64,000 nt of DNA from contig NC_069092.1 in NCBI RefSeq assembly GCF_947172395.1, positions 6,927,418 through 6,991,417 of the forward strand. The letters are read 5' to 3'. Of this stretch, positions 26,101 through 41,100 are shown piece by piece. This DNA is from Bicyclus anynana (lineage: Eukaryota; Arthropoda; Insecta; Lepidoptera; Nymphalidae). The notes under the pieces are model-generated. The model made no database searches and was not told the DNA's origin. It worked only from the letters and a program-made list of their open reading frames with translations. A program made the position numbers and the translations under genes. The first letter of the stretch is position 1, and every line of letters starts with the position of its first letter.

Positions 26101-29100
26101 TAAATATCTCAGTGTCGTGAACATTCTCATTTGACGGCCTCCGTGGCGCAGTGGTATGCGCGGTGGATTTACAAGACGGAGGTCCTGGTCCTGGTCCCCG
26201 GCTGGGCAGATTGAGATTTTCTTAATTTGTCCAGGTCTGGCGGGTGGGAGGCTTCGGCCGTGGCTAGTTACCACCCTACCGGCAAAGACGTACCGCCAAG
26301 CGATTTAGCGTTCCGGTACGATGCCGTGTAGAAACCGAAAGGGGTGTGGATTTTCATCCTCCTCCTAACAAGTTAGCCCGCTTCCATCTTAGACTGCATC
26401 ATCACTTACCATCAGATGAGATTGTAGTCAAGGGCTAACTTGTAAAGAATAAAAAAAAAAGGCAAAAACATCATATACCTACCTAATGCAGAAATGCACT
26501 ACCTACATTATGTTCGTAAGGAGGGACTTTTCCATTTTGTATAATCTGATCGTATAGCGCCGACTCTGCTTAAAAACCTTGTGCTCACTACTATTCAATT
26601 TATATAATTAACTAGCGGACGCCCGCGACTTCGTCCGCGTGAATTCTTACTACTACCCTACCCTATTCCCACTCTACAGCTACATACAGAGGGCGAGTAG
26701 GGACTCAACTTTACCCCTACCCTACCCTACTTCTACTCTACCCCTACTCTACCCTACCCTACCCTACCCTACCCTACCCTACCCTACCCTACCAAGTGAC
26801 GGAAGCTTAAAAAATTAAGTTTTCCCAACATTTCTCACTTCACTGCTCTGTTCCTATTGATCGTAGCGTGATGAAATACTATAACCTGCCCAGGAGTATG
26901 TAGAATAAATGTACCAAGTTTCGTTAAAATCTGTCGAGTAGTTTTTCTTTCTTTAACGAACATACAGACAGACAGGCCTCTGATAGTTATTTTGAAAATA
27001 TACTTCATGTACAGAATTGACCTCTTTACAGGTTTATTATAAGTATAGATAAAACAAAGCTGAAGTTTGTACGAACGCGTTGATATCTGGAACTAACCGT
27101 AGGATTAACTTTTAGTATCCAAAATTATTTATTTTTATTTTTTCGCCATCGGACATAACTAGTCATTAACATGGTATTAATTTATTAAATACTAAGCGCT
27201 ATTTCCGGCGATTGCGTTACAGTTGCGGTGCTAATTAATGATTTGCTTAACAGTTGTAGATTACTAATTTAAAAACATTCCAAAATGTGTGAACGAAAAT
27301 TCGCAAAGTTTCATTGAATTTAAATGAATATTTCAGGAACGCAAAGACGATAAATATTCGAAGAAACGTTGTTGTTAATTAATTATACATTTCGTTGAAA
27401 TCCAGGCCACCAATGGTATTAATATGATAATCAAACAACTTATTGCTTATGCCAATAATGCAGCGTGTGTGAAAAGGGGCAATTGTAAAACTCCTTTCAT
27501 TCAGCGGGCATTATTGTTCGGATTATGCCAAGCGTAATTATTCTCCGAGAATGAGCCGCATGGCTTGTTGAGACCTTATTGTTTTCCTGCCAAAAGTTAC
27601 GTGACCAAAGGAAATAGTAATTATAATTGTCACCATTATGATATACTAGCGGACGCCTGAGACTTCGTCCGCGTGGAATTCAGTTTTTCACAAATCCCGC
27701 GGGAACCATGGATTTTTCCGGGATGAAAAGTAGCCTATGTGTTAATCTATAGTAAAATCTATTTCCATTCTAAATTTCAGCCAAATCGCTTCAGTAGCCG
27801 CAGCGTAAAAGAGGAACAAACATACTTACACACTTTCACACTTACACACAAACTTTCGCCTTTATAATATTAGTGTGATACAGCTCGTTCGGATTCACTT
27901 GACAACTGGCTGGAATGATGATTCGTGCTGTCTTTGTTTGGTAGCCAGGTGTCAAGTTAATGCGCACGAGATATAATTAGTAATTATGATTGTCAACACA
28001 GAATAGTGCAAGGTGTCACTCTCATGTTGAGGCAAGGCGGACTGGATTTATACAAGAATTGTAATTAGTGCCAAAAAAGCAATGTCAATGTGTAAATTAT
28101 ATCTAAATTAAGAAAGGCGGGTAATAATTAACTTGCACATTATACTTTTCATAGTTATGTATCTTCTTACATAGCCGCATTTGTAACCTTAAGTCTTAAA
28201 TTACGCTGCTGATTTTAATGCGGTTTTCAACAATAGATAGAGAGCAAACAGATGATTCAAGAAGATGGTTTATAAAAATATAATAAAAATGCCTTATTAT
28301 CTATACTAATCTACACTAATATTATAAAGCTGAAGAGTTTGTTTGTTTGATTGAACGCACTAATCTCAGGAACTACTGTTCCGATTTGAAAAATTCTTTC
28401 AGTGTTGGCTATATATTATCCCCTACGGGAACGGGAACCACGTGGGTAAAACCGCGCGGCGTCAACTAGTATTATGATAACTGTGATAAGATGAATACAT
28501 ACGCGATATTATACTGAATAGGTCTATCAGGTTCCCTAATAAACAAGCCATTTAACGCAAACTTTTCAAATGAAATTATTAACGTCAGCTGTCCAATTAG
28601 GTACTCTTCACCTGTAAATCATAGTCATGCTCATACTCAATTTTAATTATGAAATCAAAGCAAACACTCTAAATCAGTCTTTCAACATGTGCATCGCGAT
28701 TTCACTATTTGTCGACACATTTATCGTATCTACTCAACTGTGTGTGTACCAACAACTTCATCGTATTGCCTTCAGTATATTTTGTCTACTTTTGCAAGTC
28801 TGTTCGATTTTGGATATAGTGGTAAGGTACAGTCAAGATTTAAGTTTTAACAGCCGACAGCGCGTAGGTGCCACACTATTAACCCATATTCGGCTCATTG
28901 CTGAGTTCGAGTCTCCTCTCCGAATGAGAGGGGTTAGGCCAATTAGTCCACAGCGCTGGCCCTATGCGGATTAGCAGACTTCACACACGCATAGAATTAA
29001 GAAAATTCTGTGGTATGCAGGTTTCCTCACAATGTTTTCCTTCAAGTGATATTTAAACTCTTAAAATGCACACAACAGAAGTTGAAGGTGCAAGCCAGAC

Positions 29101-32100
29101 CAGATTCAAACCCACACCCTGCGGAATCGGAGGCAGACGTCATATCCTATCACGGCGTAGGTGTGCTGAAGGAATATTCTTCAGTTTACATACGTCAACG
29201 CACTTGGTTTATTTTACCATTACCACAGAAAACATATGTACAAGTACCATTACATCCGAGCTAAACCGACTTCTTTAATGAAATGTACATTACTTGACAT
29301 GGACAAAATGAACCATACGTTATTTGCACTAGTTCCACATAGTCGCTTTACGTCATTACAAAAGTCTATGTCAAGGTAAACCTGTAAAATATGACTAATA
29401 AATAATTACCAAAATAATAGATAGGAAATAGTCCCTTTCTAATACGAGTAAGTTCATTAATATTAATGATTTAATAATATACCGTCGAATTACAACGAGG
29501 TCTTTGATTTCATTTTAGCGAATTTGGCCGCCTGTAAGAAAAATATTTTCTTTTTTCCAAATGTCACCGTTAGATTGTAATATACGTTAGTTTATAATCT
29601 CATTTGTGATATTATAATCCGGAAAATACTGATTACAATAATATAACATGTTATTTTTCGGAATATTATAATCTATAGGAAGTGAAACCTATCGTATTTA
29701 TATATTTCGATTTTAGTTGTTCACCCAATATGTAGATTAGTATTAGTAGTAGCAGAGCCAAAAAAATTCACCGAATCATTTCACCGCGGCTAGTTGCCTC
29801 GACTGGTGACAGAAGGGCTGGCTCATTTTTTGCGTAAAGGATCAGCCTCGCTTTCCAGTGCTGAAATGCAGCCAGTATTCTTGCCACCATTCCACGTAGG
29901 GATGATTTGTATAGTTATTAGAATAAGTTAGCCTATGTTCCTTATTCTTCTTCTTTCTCAATAAAAAATAAAAAAGTAGTAGCATATTAAAATGGATATT
30001 TTCGTTGTTTGTATACATAAGTAATTCTAATCAATTTCATTACTTACGTTTTGGGGCAGCAGGGTTGAGAATGCAATACCTGTTACTCATCCATTAATTA
30101 TAGTGTTAAGCTATTTTTACCTATCATGTTACGTTTTTATAGAGAATAAACGATTATTATATATTATTATATTATTATATATTAACTAGATGTCCCACTC
30201 GATCGGAGATTGATCAAAGAGCGCCTTCCATCGCGTATCCTCCTCTTTTATATTGATACTCATTTGCGTAATTAACTACGTAAATCGCTACGTGAATCCA
30301 TCGCAACGAAGTATGTAGGGCGCTGAACAAGCACATTCTGCCGTCCAAGGTTAGATGAGAGCAGGGCACTGGAACATGCAACCGTTGCAACCTGCTGGAC
30401 TACAGCGGTCGTAACACATTTATATCCACAGTTGTTTACGTTTAGGTATAAATAGTGGCATTTCTACGGCACACACGTCGTTAAGCTTCACTATAGGACA
30501 CACATGAATGCCTTCGCGCCGACCTCAAGCTCATTGAGAATGTCAGGGCGAATTGCTCAGAAGAGCATTATCTATGTACGCGTGTCATAACAATTACTGT
30601 TTAAAGCTAAGATTCTAAACCTAGAATATGTTTTAGGTAATCTTGTACACAAAATGAATAAGTTTATAATTATAATTAATTTTAAGATTTTGTAGAAAGA
30701 ACTAATCATTCATTGAACATCATAGACAGTCCATGTTCGGCTCACTGTCGAACACGAGTCTCCTCTCCGAATGAGAGGGGCTAGGCATTAGTCTAGGTGT
30801 GTGAAGTCTGCCAATCCCCATTGGGTCAGCGTGGTAATTAAAAGAATTAAGAAAATTCTCTGGTATGCAGGTTTCCTCACGATGTTTTCCATCACCGTTT
30901 GAGACACGTGATAATTAATTTCTTAAAATGCACACAACTGAAGAAAGTTGGTGGTGCATGCCCCGGACCGGATTTGAACCTGCACCCTCAGAGTCGAAGG
31001 TAGAGGTCATATCCACTGAGCTATCATGGTTCTTGATCAAAAAAAAAATTATGGATTTATATTTTTTTACGGCACACAAACTCAAAATGTTCAGTATTAT
31101 TTATATTGTTTTAGTCACTCTTTTTTACATTTAATAACAAGTTAGCCCTTCACTGCGATTGCACCTGCCCCTGTAGCCAAGTGGCACGTCGAATCTCTTT
31201 CTACGATCGCAAACGCTTCGAAAACTAGAAAAATGTATAGGAATGACATTCGCTATCGACAGGTCACGTGATCAAGATCTGTCAGTCCCATACATTTTTC
31301 TAGTTTTCGAAGCGTTTGCGATCGTAGAAAGAGAATCGACGTGCCACTTGGCGACAGGGGCTGATGTTCAAGTTTATTCCATCCATACCTGTGACAGTTT
31401 CTACGCGGCATCGTACCAAATGCTAAATTCGCTTGTCGGCACGTCTTTCTCGGTATGGTGTTAACTAACTACAGTCGATGACCAACAACCACTCGACCCA
31501 AACTGGGAATCGAATTCAGAACCTCTCTAGTAAAACGCACTACTTACTGCGCCAAGTGGTCCAAATGAAATACTTATCGAATAATTAAAATAAATACTTC
31601 AATTATGAACGGAGTCACGCTGCCGTAAAGAAATTAAGCTAAACTTTTAACCTATAACTGTTTACTTGTACGATAAGCAAACTAATCTTGTGAAATCTGC
31701 ACGCTTATCAGATATCTACAGCGCATTACAAGACAATAATTGGACTAAACATTCCAATATGAAGCGATGACCTATTTACTCGTCGCCAACTTATTGTGCA
31801 CGTTGCCAATAAACTACTGGTTAGCGATTTCCTAATCGCATTCTACACCAGCACGCAAGCGCCTGTAGCTACTGACAGTAACGACCGATGCATTTTCAAC
31901 GGGATCATTTAAAAACAGTGTTAATGTTGCAATGAACTTGAAGATCTTTCGTAATCTCATTACGGCCTTTTTATAAACGTGACGCTGCGATTTAGTTCAC
32001 GTACCTATCTATATAAGAGTAAATAGTGTGTTTACGTATCACCATTAATCAATATTATGCGATGGAGCTTGCCTTGTTGATTAGCCTATGTGGTTTCAGA

Positions 32101-35100
32101 TCGCGAGGACCTTGGTTCAAACGTTGGGTCGGGCTATGCGATACTGATTTCTTAGAAAGAGTAATAAGAGTATCTTGGAAATTTCTCAGCCCGGAGTTAG
32201 GTTCACAGGAACGTGAAGTTATACCCCGTGCTTCGGCACATATTTGTTGGTCCCTGGTCATCATCTATATACATAACGGGGAAATGATTAAATCCCACTT
32301 CTGATTATCGAAGGAAGAATAAATCACACGGGCTGAATATCGGGATATCGTGGTATGTCTCGACTAGGTTCTACGCTTTACGTCAGGGATGGCAAAATTA
32401 TCTAACTCTCCGACATACATGTATAAAAATCAATTTTTATTTGTAGGTCTCCCTAAAATTTTGAGAACGGTGGGGCCGCTTTATCTGATTACGGTTTTGA
32501 AACTTATTATTGTACTATAACTTATTGAAGTCCTGGGAAGTAAGGGAAAAGTAAAAAAATATGGAAAAAGGGTAGAGGTAGAGGTAAGGTAGGGTAGGGA
32601 AGAAGTAAGTGCACATAAGTCAAAGCGAAGTTTCACTGGGTCCGCTAGTCATTAATATACATACTGTTTAGGTATAATTAGTACATAAAAACAATGCAAT
32701 TAATTAGAACTAGATAAAAAATGGTGGTTAGACCCTTGATCTATTTTTAATAGGCATTTTATTATTTTATTAGATTGCACAATTAGATACAATGGTGTTC
32801 TCAAAACGGCACAATCATTACGTTCATAATGGGCGATTGTTAGCACAATTAAAATCTAAGCGCGAGCCTCCAAGCCTCGACACAGCAAGGCTGAACAATA
32901 CACGCACTACGTAAAACTAAACCTGTATCTATATGATTTATTATCTTAATTAGTAAAAAGTAGGCTGTAGTTTAAAGGCACCGTCAATTTAATTAATATC
33001 CAAGTGACCATTCGGAAGGCAGGAGAAAGGCCCATAGGAAACACAGCACTTAGTTCTTTTAAAACAGATAATAATAGTAAATATGAAATTTTGAGTTATA
33101 TAAAAGCTAACCTAATTATTTTTGAAATTCAACAATTCTAAAGTAACCAAAACTTAATTTAAATTCCATTTTGACCCGGCACCCGGACAGTGAATTCACA
33201 AGGAATGCTAAAATATTTGCCTCATTTAATACAAAATTATTTTTCAATTAAATGCTAGGCGTCCACAGATCCACATCGTACGTGGGATACGGGGATAAAA
33301 TATAGCCTATTACATTCACAAACAGCGTGGTTTTCTATTGGTAAAAGATTACCCTACTACAAACTCACAAACTTTACTTCTTTATTAATATTATTAGTAA
33401 TTAGTATAGAAGTATAGATTCCCTGTAGGTACAAGCATTGATATGTTAATAAACTAGATACGTATTTAGTGTGTATTTCATGTTTGTAAACAGATAAAGT
33501 TCAGAACAATGAGTCACAGCGTGTGAACCTTGTTAAGTAACTAGGTGTTACTTATTTCAAGATCAGCAATCAGTAAGTCATCATCGTGGTCTCGCAAACA
33601 ACAGTGTTCATATAACAAGTTGTTTTACACTCTACTTACTACCAGCAATTTGGATTAACTCAAAAATAATAATTGCACTTATTTTAATGTTTATTTAATG
33701 AAAATGCACTTAAAATATTGCGTCAAGTACCTACTTTAAATGTAAATTTCTTAATAACTATATTATATTGTTTCAGGACGAAGATCGTAAACATTTTAAT
33801 TTCAAAGATCTATCAAAATAAATGCTGCGTTCTTAAGTTACTCTTTTTTTTTAATATATCAGTTACTTATTTCACGAATTTCGTAATACTAGCGGACGCC
33901 CGTGACATCTTTCGCGACTTTAGAACTTTGAAAGGGAAATAATTCCGTCATACGTATATGATTTTTGGTAAATTTTACCGTTCACGCAGCACTAGCAACG
34001 CAGCAAAAACTCACAAAAGGAATGCTTTTTCCCGTTTTTGCCAAGTTTCATGTAAGCCGTAGGGTAGGATCCTTCATCGATAAATGGACTTCGACATGAA
34101 AAAAAATCAATTCAAACGTACCATACCAAAGGAGTTCCTGAGATTAGCGCGTTCAATTAAACAAACAAAAAGCAGCTGTATAATATTAAGTACAGAGTTC
34201 AATTTCATAACATGATAAAAAGGAACGAAGAGTTTAGAACGAACGGAAAAGTCCTCAATTTGTATACGTTCGTATAGCAAACTGATGTATGTATGTATTT
34301 TTTTACCTATCTCTTGAAAACTTGATGACACAAAAATGCATCACGACGAAAAGAGATACCTGTCAGAAGAAAGCTTTCTGAAGTGTTACTTTTACCGTGT
34401 GTAAATTGCACATTTGCACACAATTTATGCAAAATTTCATGACGATCGGTTGGAATATTAAGGGTAAGGGCAAGCAGGCGTAACAAACAAATGAATTTTG
34501 GTATTTATAATGTTAGATAAGATTCCGTATACCTATTACTATTAGAGGTAATCAAATTATAGCACCTAATAGGAGTAGGTAGGTAGTCATTTAGCAACGG
34601 ATACGAACTGTTAAATTTTTCTTGTTGTGATATTACTTCTATCGATTATTACAACATTAACCAATATATGTTTTTTATTTCTATGAATCATTCAAGATGG
34701 ATCCTTTTAGGGTTCAGTACTTTAATAGGAAAACCCCTTATAAAAATACTATGTTGTCATAAATAGTCTGTTCGTCGGTCTGTCTTGCACATTATTTCAC
34801 GAACGCGTGGAGGTACCTATCCAATTAAAATTGAAACCATGTACTCAGGTCTACAGCCCCTTGAAACTGTGAAAAATACACAATTGTAAGTTAAAGTAAA
34901 AATGATTTAGAAGACAATAAACTTATATTTTACTTTTTACTTAATCTCTCCAAGAAATCTAAATTATTGGGGTAGGGAGGGTAATTTCCATTAACCTAGA
35001 ACTGTGAAATTTGGCAAGTGATATCGACTTATACCTACTGCAAACATCTGGAAATCTCTAAACACATTTGTAAATAACTTGCAAAAATAAAATCTTTATG

Positions 35101-38100
35101 CCAGAAATGGAGCTCCAAGTTTTGGTTTGACTTAACAGTGTTATATGGAATATCATATGAAAATGCTTATTGGTCTATGACGTAGGTATACCTTGCGATT
35201 TTTGATTTAGAAACATTCGGTGGGCGAGACCGACTCACACTTGTCCGGTTTTTTTTCTTATCTTTGTGTGTTATTAATTATTACCTTCCTATAATAACTA
35301 AGAATACTTAATTGCAAATTAACATTTCGAAATAGGTATTATGAAGCACTTTAAAAAACATATACATTAACGTAATAAAAACAAATGGGATATAGGTATG
35401 ATTAATAGCTTATAACACATTAGTTTTTAAACGTGAATCCATATGCAATGGATTTAAGCATTTAAAATACCCATTGACTACATCGTAGCATAGTACCGAC
35501 ACAGTAGATATACCGACCTATCAGATATAGCCGAAAAGGTTCCCGATTTATGAGCCATTCTTTGGTTCCCTTGGATAGACCCTTATAGTCATGATCACAA
35601 TAAGTACAGGCCTCTACCTTCCCATAAAAGAGGGGGGATTTAATCATAGACCTGTCTCACCACTACCATAATACTGGTTAGCGGGCTCAAAATAATTGTT
35701 TGTTTGAATCTGTAAGTAGGACCGAACAACCGCCGAGAACGTAAAATAGAAAATCCGTAATTAAAATATTTAAAGTTCCTAATATCTATGGAACAAACAC
35801 CAAGACTTAACCGAGGCGCTTACCCGAAGCAGGTGGGTTGTAAAACCACTGTTTTCCCAATTGTGGGAACTCTGGAAAATTTACTGGAACGTTAAAATAA
35901 ATACAGGATCTAAACCCATGACCTCATGCTCAAATGCTACCACTGGACAAACAAGGATGAACATTAAACAAAGTAATGTCAATTTAAAAGCTTATAAGGA
36001 AAGATTGTCATACGTTTAATAAATGTATAATGCTTTAGTATGGGTCTTACGGACGATCGCAATGACGATGATGATGACGTAATAACGGCTTCTAGACGGA
36101 TGCAAGTTGATCTTCTCACAAGTTATTAAATCAGCTTAGATGAGTAACCCGACTATAACTACTTATTGCTATCTATAAAACCATTTATGCTGTAACAAAA
36201 CACAGTTACGAGAACAATTTGTTATTCGAGTAGGTAAGTCATTGAAAACGCGATGCGAAAAAAAGAAACTTAAAGCTTTAGAATCAAAGGATTCTCTCCA
36301 CGTACCTATTATTTCATTTTTAATATTTTCGTGTCAGAATATTCAGAATGTTATTTAGAAAAAATATATAATATAAAACAATTTAGACCAAAGGTTATTT
36401 AATTAACATTTTATATCTACATAAAATCTATTAATTATCCTCGATCCTATTAGAAGTAGAAATAAATGTTTTTTTCTCATTAAAAACAAAACGAGATTCA
36501 TCGTGGGATGTTTTGTAGTTGACCTCAAACTGGTATTTTAATACAAAAAACGATTTAGATAATTTACTTAATTATGTTTATTCTTATTTACCTAAAAACT
36601 TAAAAGTAAACATAATAATACCTATCTATATATAAATATAAATCGTGTCTACCTACAAAATACTTATACAAGTATACACATACAAAAGTAAAGACATCCC
36701 AGACGACCTTGTATATGCTTGATTGTAATTTTGAACTGGATTCATTCAAGAGCAAGTTCAGGGTCCTATTTATAACAAAGAAAAGTAGTTCTTAAAAATA
36801 AACTCAAGGAATATCTATAAAAACTATACTATATAATTAGTAATTATATACTTAAACACCTATTATCCAAGTGATAAATAATATGTAAGATAATATACGA
36901 GCCATTATAATATATAGAATTCTATATAAAACAAATCAAGTCATTACATTTATTATCGTCTCAAATGCGTTGCGAAATGGACATCCTAAGATATTTATAG
37001 AACCAAATGTTGAAAAAATGTTGTTATCAATCTTCAAAAGGAAAACTTTGGGAGGTTTAGGAGGGAGAGTTGAACTAAAATGACAGATGTCTGCGCAGGT
37101 CGTCGACTAATTAGCCAAAGGCGCAAATAGTTGTAAACAAAAGACTTAAACGCGTACTCCGCGGTTGTCATTAAATATATCAAATAATTTCTTACGAGGT
37201 GTATAAATAAATATAGTGCGCATATGATATTGAAAAAAACTAATTTAATATTGTATTTATTTGGACTAGTGATTTTTAGAGTGTTTTAAGAAATTTGCAT
37301 GCATGGCGAATTGTATAATGTACCTACTTCAACATTTATTGTATACCAGCTAATGTAACTGTACAATTGCAAATAAATAAAATGAATTGAATTGAATTGA
37401 ATTGAGGTTGTAATGGCGTCAACGAGTTGCTATGGTTACTCGTGGCACCCAACGACATTATATACCTATTAGACATTTTACGTGCCTACAAAAACTCCGT
37501 AAAAATTGATCCGAATTTAGTTACTCTAAGCGCGTACAAAATTGTGCTTTTGAGCGCACAAAATCTCAATTTAGCATTTACTTATATTATTTATTTATGT
37601 ATATGTAGTTTTTACACTTCCTGAGCACACAACTCGACATTATAGACAATATTTGGGCATTATTTGTTTAAATAACTTTCGTTGTTCTTTCGTTACAATG
37701 CGACTTAATGAAATAAACGCTTTTGTTCGTCTCAGTTTTGACGTGCTAGCTTGTACATATGTGGTGCTAGAAACCTAATAGCTCTATTATAAAAACTTTG
37801 GTGGCATCTCTTATCGTACAACGCGTCGCTAACATTCGAAAATGTGTTACTGCGCATAGTACTAACAGTCCGCTAACGATACCGCTCAAAATGTGATTTT
37901 ATGCCTCACATGGCAGAAACGATGGCCTAATCTATTGTAAGTTTCCGGTTTGCCAAACGTGACAGCATTGCAACGTTAAAATTTGCATGGCGATGTCAAT
38001 TTGGTTTATAAATGGTAACCCATATATAAACTGACATATTGACGTTTTGTTACTTGAAAGCTCACGCTAACGGGACCTATTTATAATATGTAAGTTAAGC

Positions 38101-41100
38101 AAACCATTGTGTATGAAGGCTTTAGAGATCTGGGTACCTAAGTTTGTATAATCATTTATAACCAAATGTTTTATACAGTCATCTATTTATCTAGCGATTT
38201 AATTCACTCACTTGTTATATAAACACACACACAAGCACACATCATAACAAAATAATTATATACACACCTCGAATTCTTTCTATGTTGCATATACATATGT
38301 CACCCATACTCGTTGCCGAAATAAATTGTTTTATTTTAACACATATAATTAATAAAACTAAGCTTACATTAAAAGATCACACTTTATTTTACAAATTTGC
38401 TTTACATATTACGGAATATATTAGGTCTAATTATCTAATTCATGCATATAATATAAAATACCCCCTCAGTGTCAATAATACTTCAAAATATGGATAATTC
38501 TCTTATCACTCAGAACGAAATAGACGATATGGAAATCGGACATGCCATTAGTTGTGATATCGATGACGTAGCCAAACTTCTACCTGTTAAACAGAACGAC
38601 CTAACCATTATTTCGCAAAATATTAGAAGTATTTACAGTAACATGGAGGATCTCAATTTAAATTTTAAGTTACTAACATTTGTCCCAGATTTAATTATTC
38701 TTACCGAATGTAGAATTAACCTTACCAAACCTATCCCCAATATTACGAATTACACAACACACCACACAACGCATCATATTAATCAGAACGACGGGGTAGT
38801 TGTGTACATTAAAAATGATTTAGCAATCAAATCGGTTAAAGAAATCAAATTGCAGCATGCATCGTGTGTTCAAATTATCACAAATAGTAGTGTAATTCTA
38901 GGTATTTATCGTTCCCCTTCCAACTGTAATGCTGAACCTTTTATTAATTCACTTAATTTGCATTTGGAATCTTTAAAATCTAGCAAAACAATCATCTTAA
39001 CTGGTGATATTAACATAAATATATTAAATAAAGATAATGAACAAATGTACGAGCATAATAACAAACTTAATTACCTTAACATGCTATCCTTACACGGCAT
39101 CATGCCTGGTCACATCTTACCGACTAGAGAAAATAACTGCCTAGACCACTTTATGATTAAACTTGACAAAAATAAATTATCTGCTAAAATTGCAGTCTTA
39201 AATACTACTATTACAGACCACTCCATGATTTTGCTCAACCTTACTTCGCTGTTGCCTTATTTTAAGTCAAAGAAAGTGACTAAAATAGTGACGGATTTTG
39301 ATTCAGCACTACTAAGTCTGGCACAGAAAAATCTGTCAGAGCTGCTTTTCTGCTATGACCCGCAACTAGTAACTGATAAATTATTTAACTACTTGTCCGA
39401 AGCGCTGAATGATAACTCGCGCATAGTGAAGATACCTAGCAACAAACGCATAATCAAACCATGGATCACTATCGGAATTCTAAAGTGCATAAGAAATAGA
39501 AATAAAATGCAAAGAAAGTTAAAATTAGATCCTAAAAATGAAATTCTAAGAATAAGTTACATACGATATAGAAATTTCTGTAAAAATTTAATTATAAAAC
39601 TAAAACGTTCTTATGACAAAAAACAATTAGAGATGTCACTTAAAAATTCTAAAATTTTATGGCAAAATATAAAATCAGTAACTAATATGAATCACTCAAA
39701 TTCTGACAATTCTAACTTACTAAACACAAAGTCTTCTCCATTAGAATCAATCAATTATGTAAACCATTATTTTGCTAATATAGGGAAAAAGCTAGCTGAG
39801 GATATTAACTATAGGCAGGAACCATTTGAAACTCGAAATTTAAATTATAAGACCCAATTAAATTCTTTTGTCTTGTTAGAAACTAACATTGAAGAAGTAA
39901 ATGACATACTAATGAATCTTAAATCAAGCAGTTCCCCGGGTTGGGATAATATACCATCCAGCTTTTTAAAATTGGCTAGAGACCATGTTGTTCCAATTAT
40001 TTGTCATTTAATAAACTTATGTTTTAACAAAGGCGTGTTTCCCGCGGCGCTCAAGAGGTCTAACATAATTCCAATATACAAGAGTGGAGACAAAGATGAC
40101 ATCAATAACTATCGTCCCATATCAGTTTTGCCATCAATTTCGAAAATAATGGAAAAAATAATGAATTCGCGGTTATTAAATTACTTGGAAAAATTCCACC
40201 TTCTATCAGATTCACAGTATGGGTTTAGGCACGGTAGATCCACAGATGACGCTGTCACAGCTCTTACCTCCTTTGTGGATCAACAAATCAACAGCAAAAA
40301 AAAGTGCTTAGCTACATTTCTAGATCTAAGAAAAGCTTTTGACACAGTTTCTGTCCCCATTCTTGTAAGGAAGTTGGAAAATCTTGGAATTAGAGATGTT
40401 TCGCTTGCTCTTTTCAAAGACTACCTTACTGGTCGCACACAGAGAGTAAAAATTGGTAAATATATTAGCCAAGACCTTAATATATCTTACGGTGTTCCAC
40501 AAGGCAGTGTCTTGGGTCCAACGCTGTTTTTAATCTATATAAATGAACTGTGTGATTTAAAAATTCCAAATGCTAAAATTTTTTCGTATGCAGATGATAC
40601 GGCCATAGTTTTTTATGATTCTACCTGGGAAAAAGTCAAGATTTTAACGGAACGAGGACTTTCATATATTGCTTGGTGGCTAAGTAATAACCTGCTAACC
40701 CTAAATACTCTCAAAACAAACTTCATGTGTTTCTCAATATACAATCGGACTCAACCAAATAACGAATACAGCATAGTATTACATTCGTCTAATTGTAATA
40801 GTAGCTGCAGCGATGAATGTTCCATTATTAGTAGGGTTAAATCGACCAAGTACCTAGGTGTTGCGATAGACCAGAGGCTATCTTGGCATGACCAAATAGA
40901 TGTTATTAGTGGCAGATTAAGGAAACTGATCTGGATTTTTAAGATGTTAAGACACATAGCCTCTAACGTCCTGCTTAATAGAATTTATATTGCTTTGGCT
41001 CAATCTGTGATAAGCTATTGCCTTCCAATTTGGGGTGGGGCAGTCAAGACTAAGTTTATTGAAATAGAAAGAGCACAAAGATTGCTACTAAAGGTCATGT

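Noticed and set aside
26712..26794. Telomeric repeat or interstitial telomere
   Set aside because: The unit is CCCTA, not CCTAA/TTAGG, and it lies inside a dispersed repeat with copies elsewhere.
38469..38489. GTG at 38469 as the start of the retrotransposon protein
   Set aside because: Eukaryotic initiation expects ATG; the first ATG is at 38490.
38282..38497. 71-codon frame as ORF1 of the retrotransposon
   Set aside because: No zinc knuckle, coiled coil or RRM, and it overlaps the start of the main frame; composition is that of AT-rich leader.
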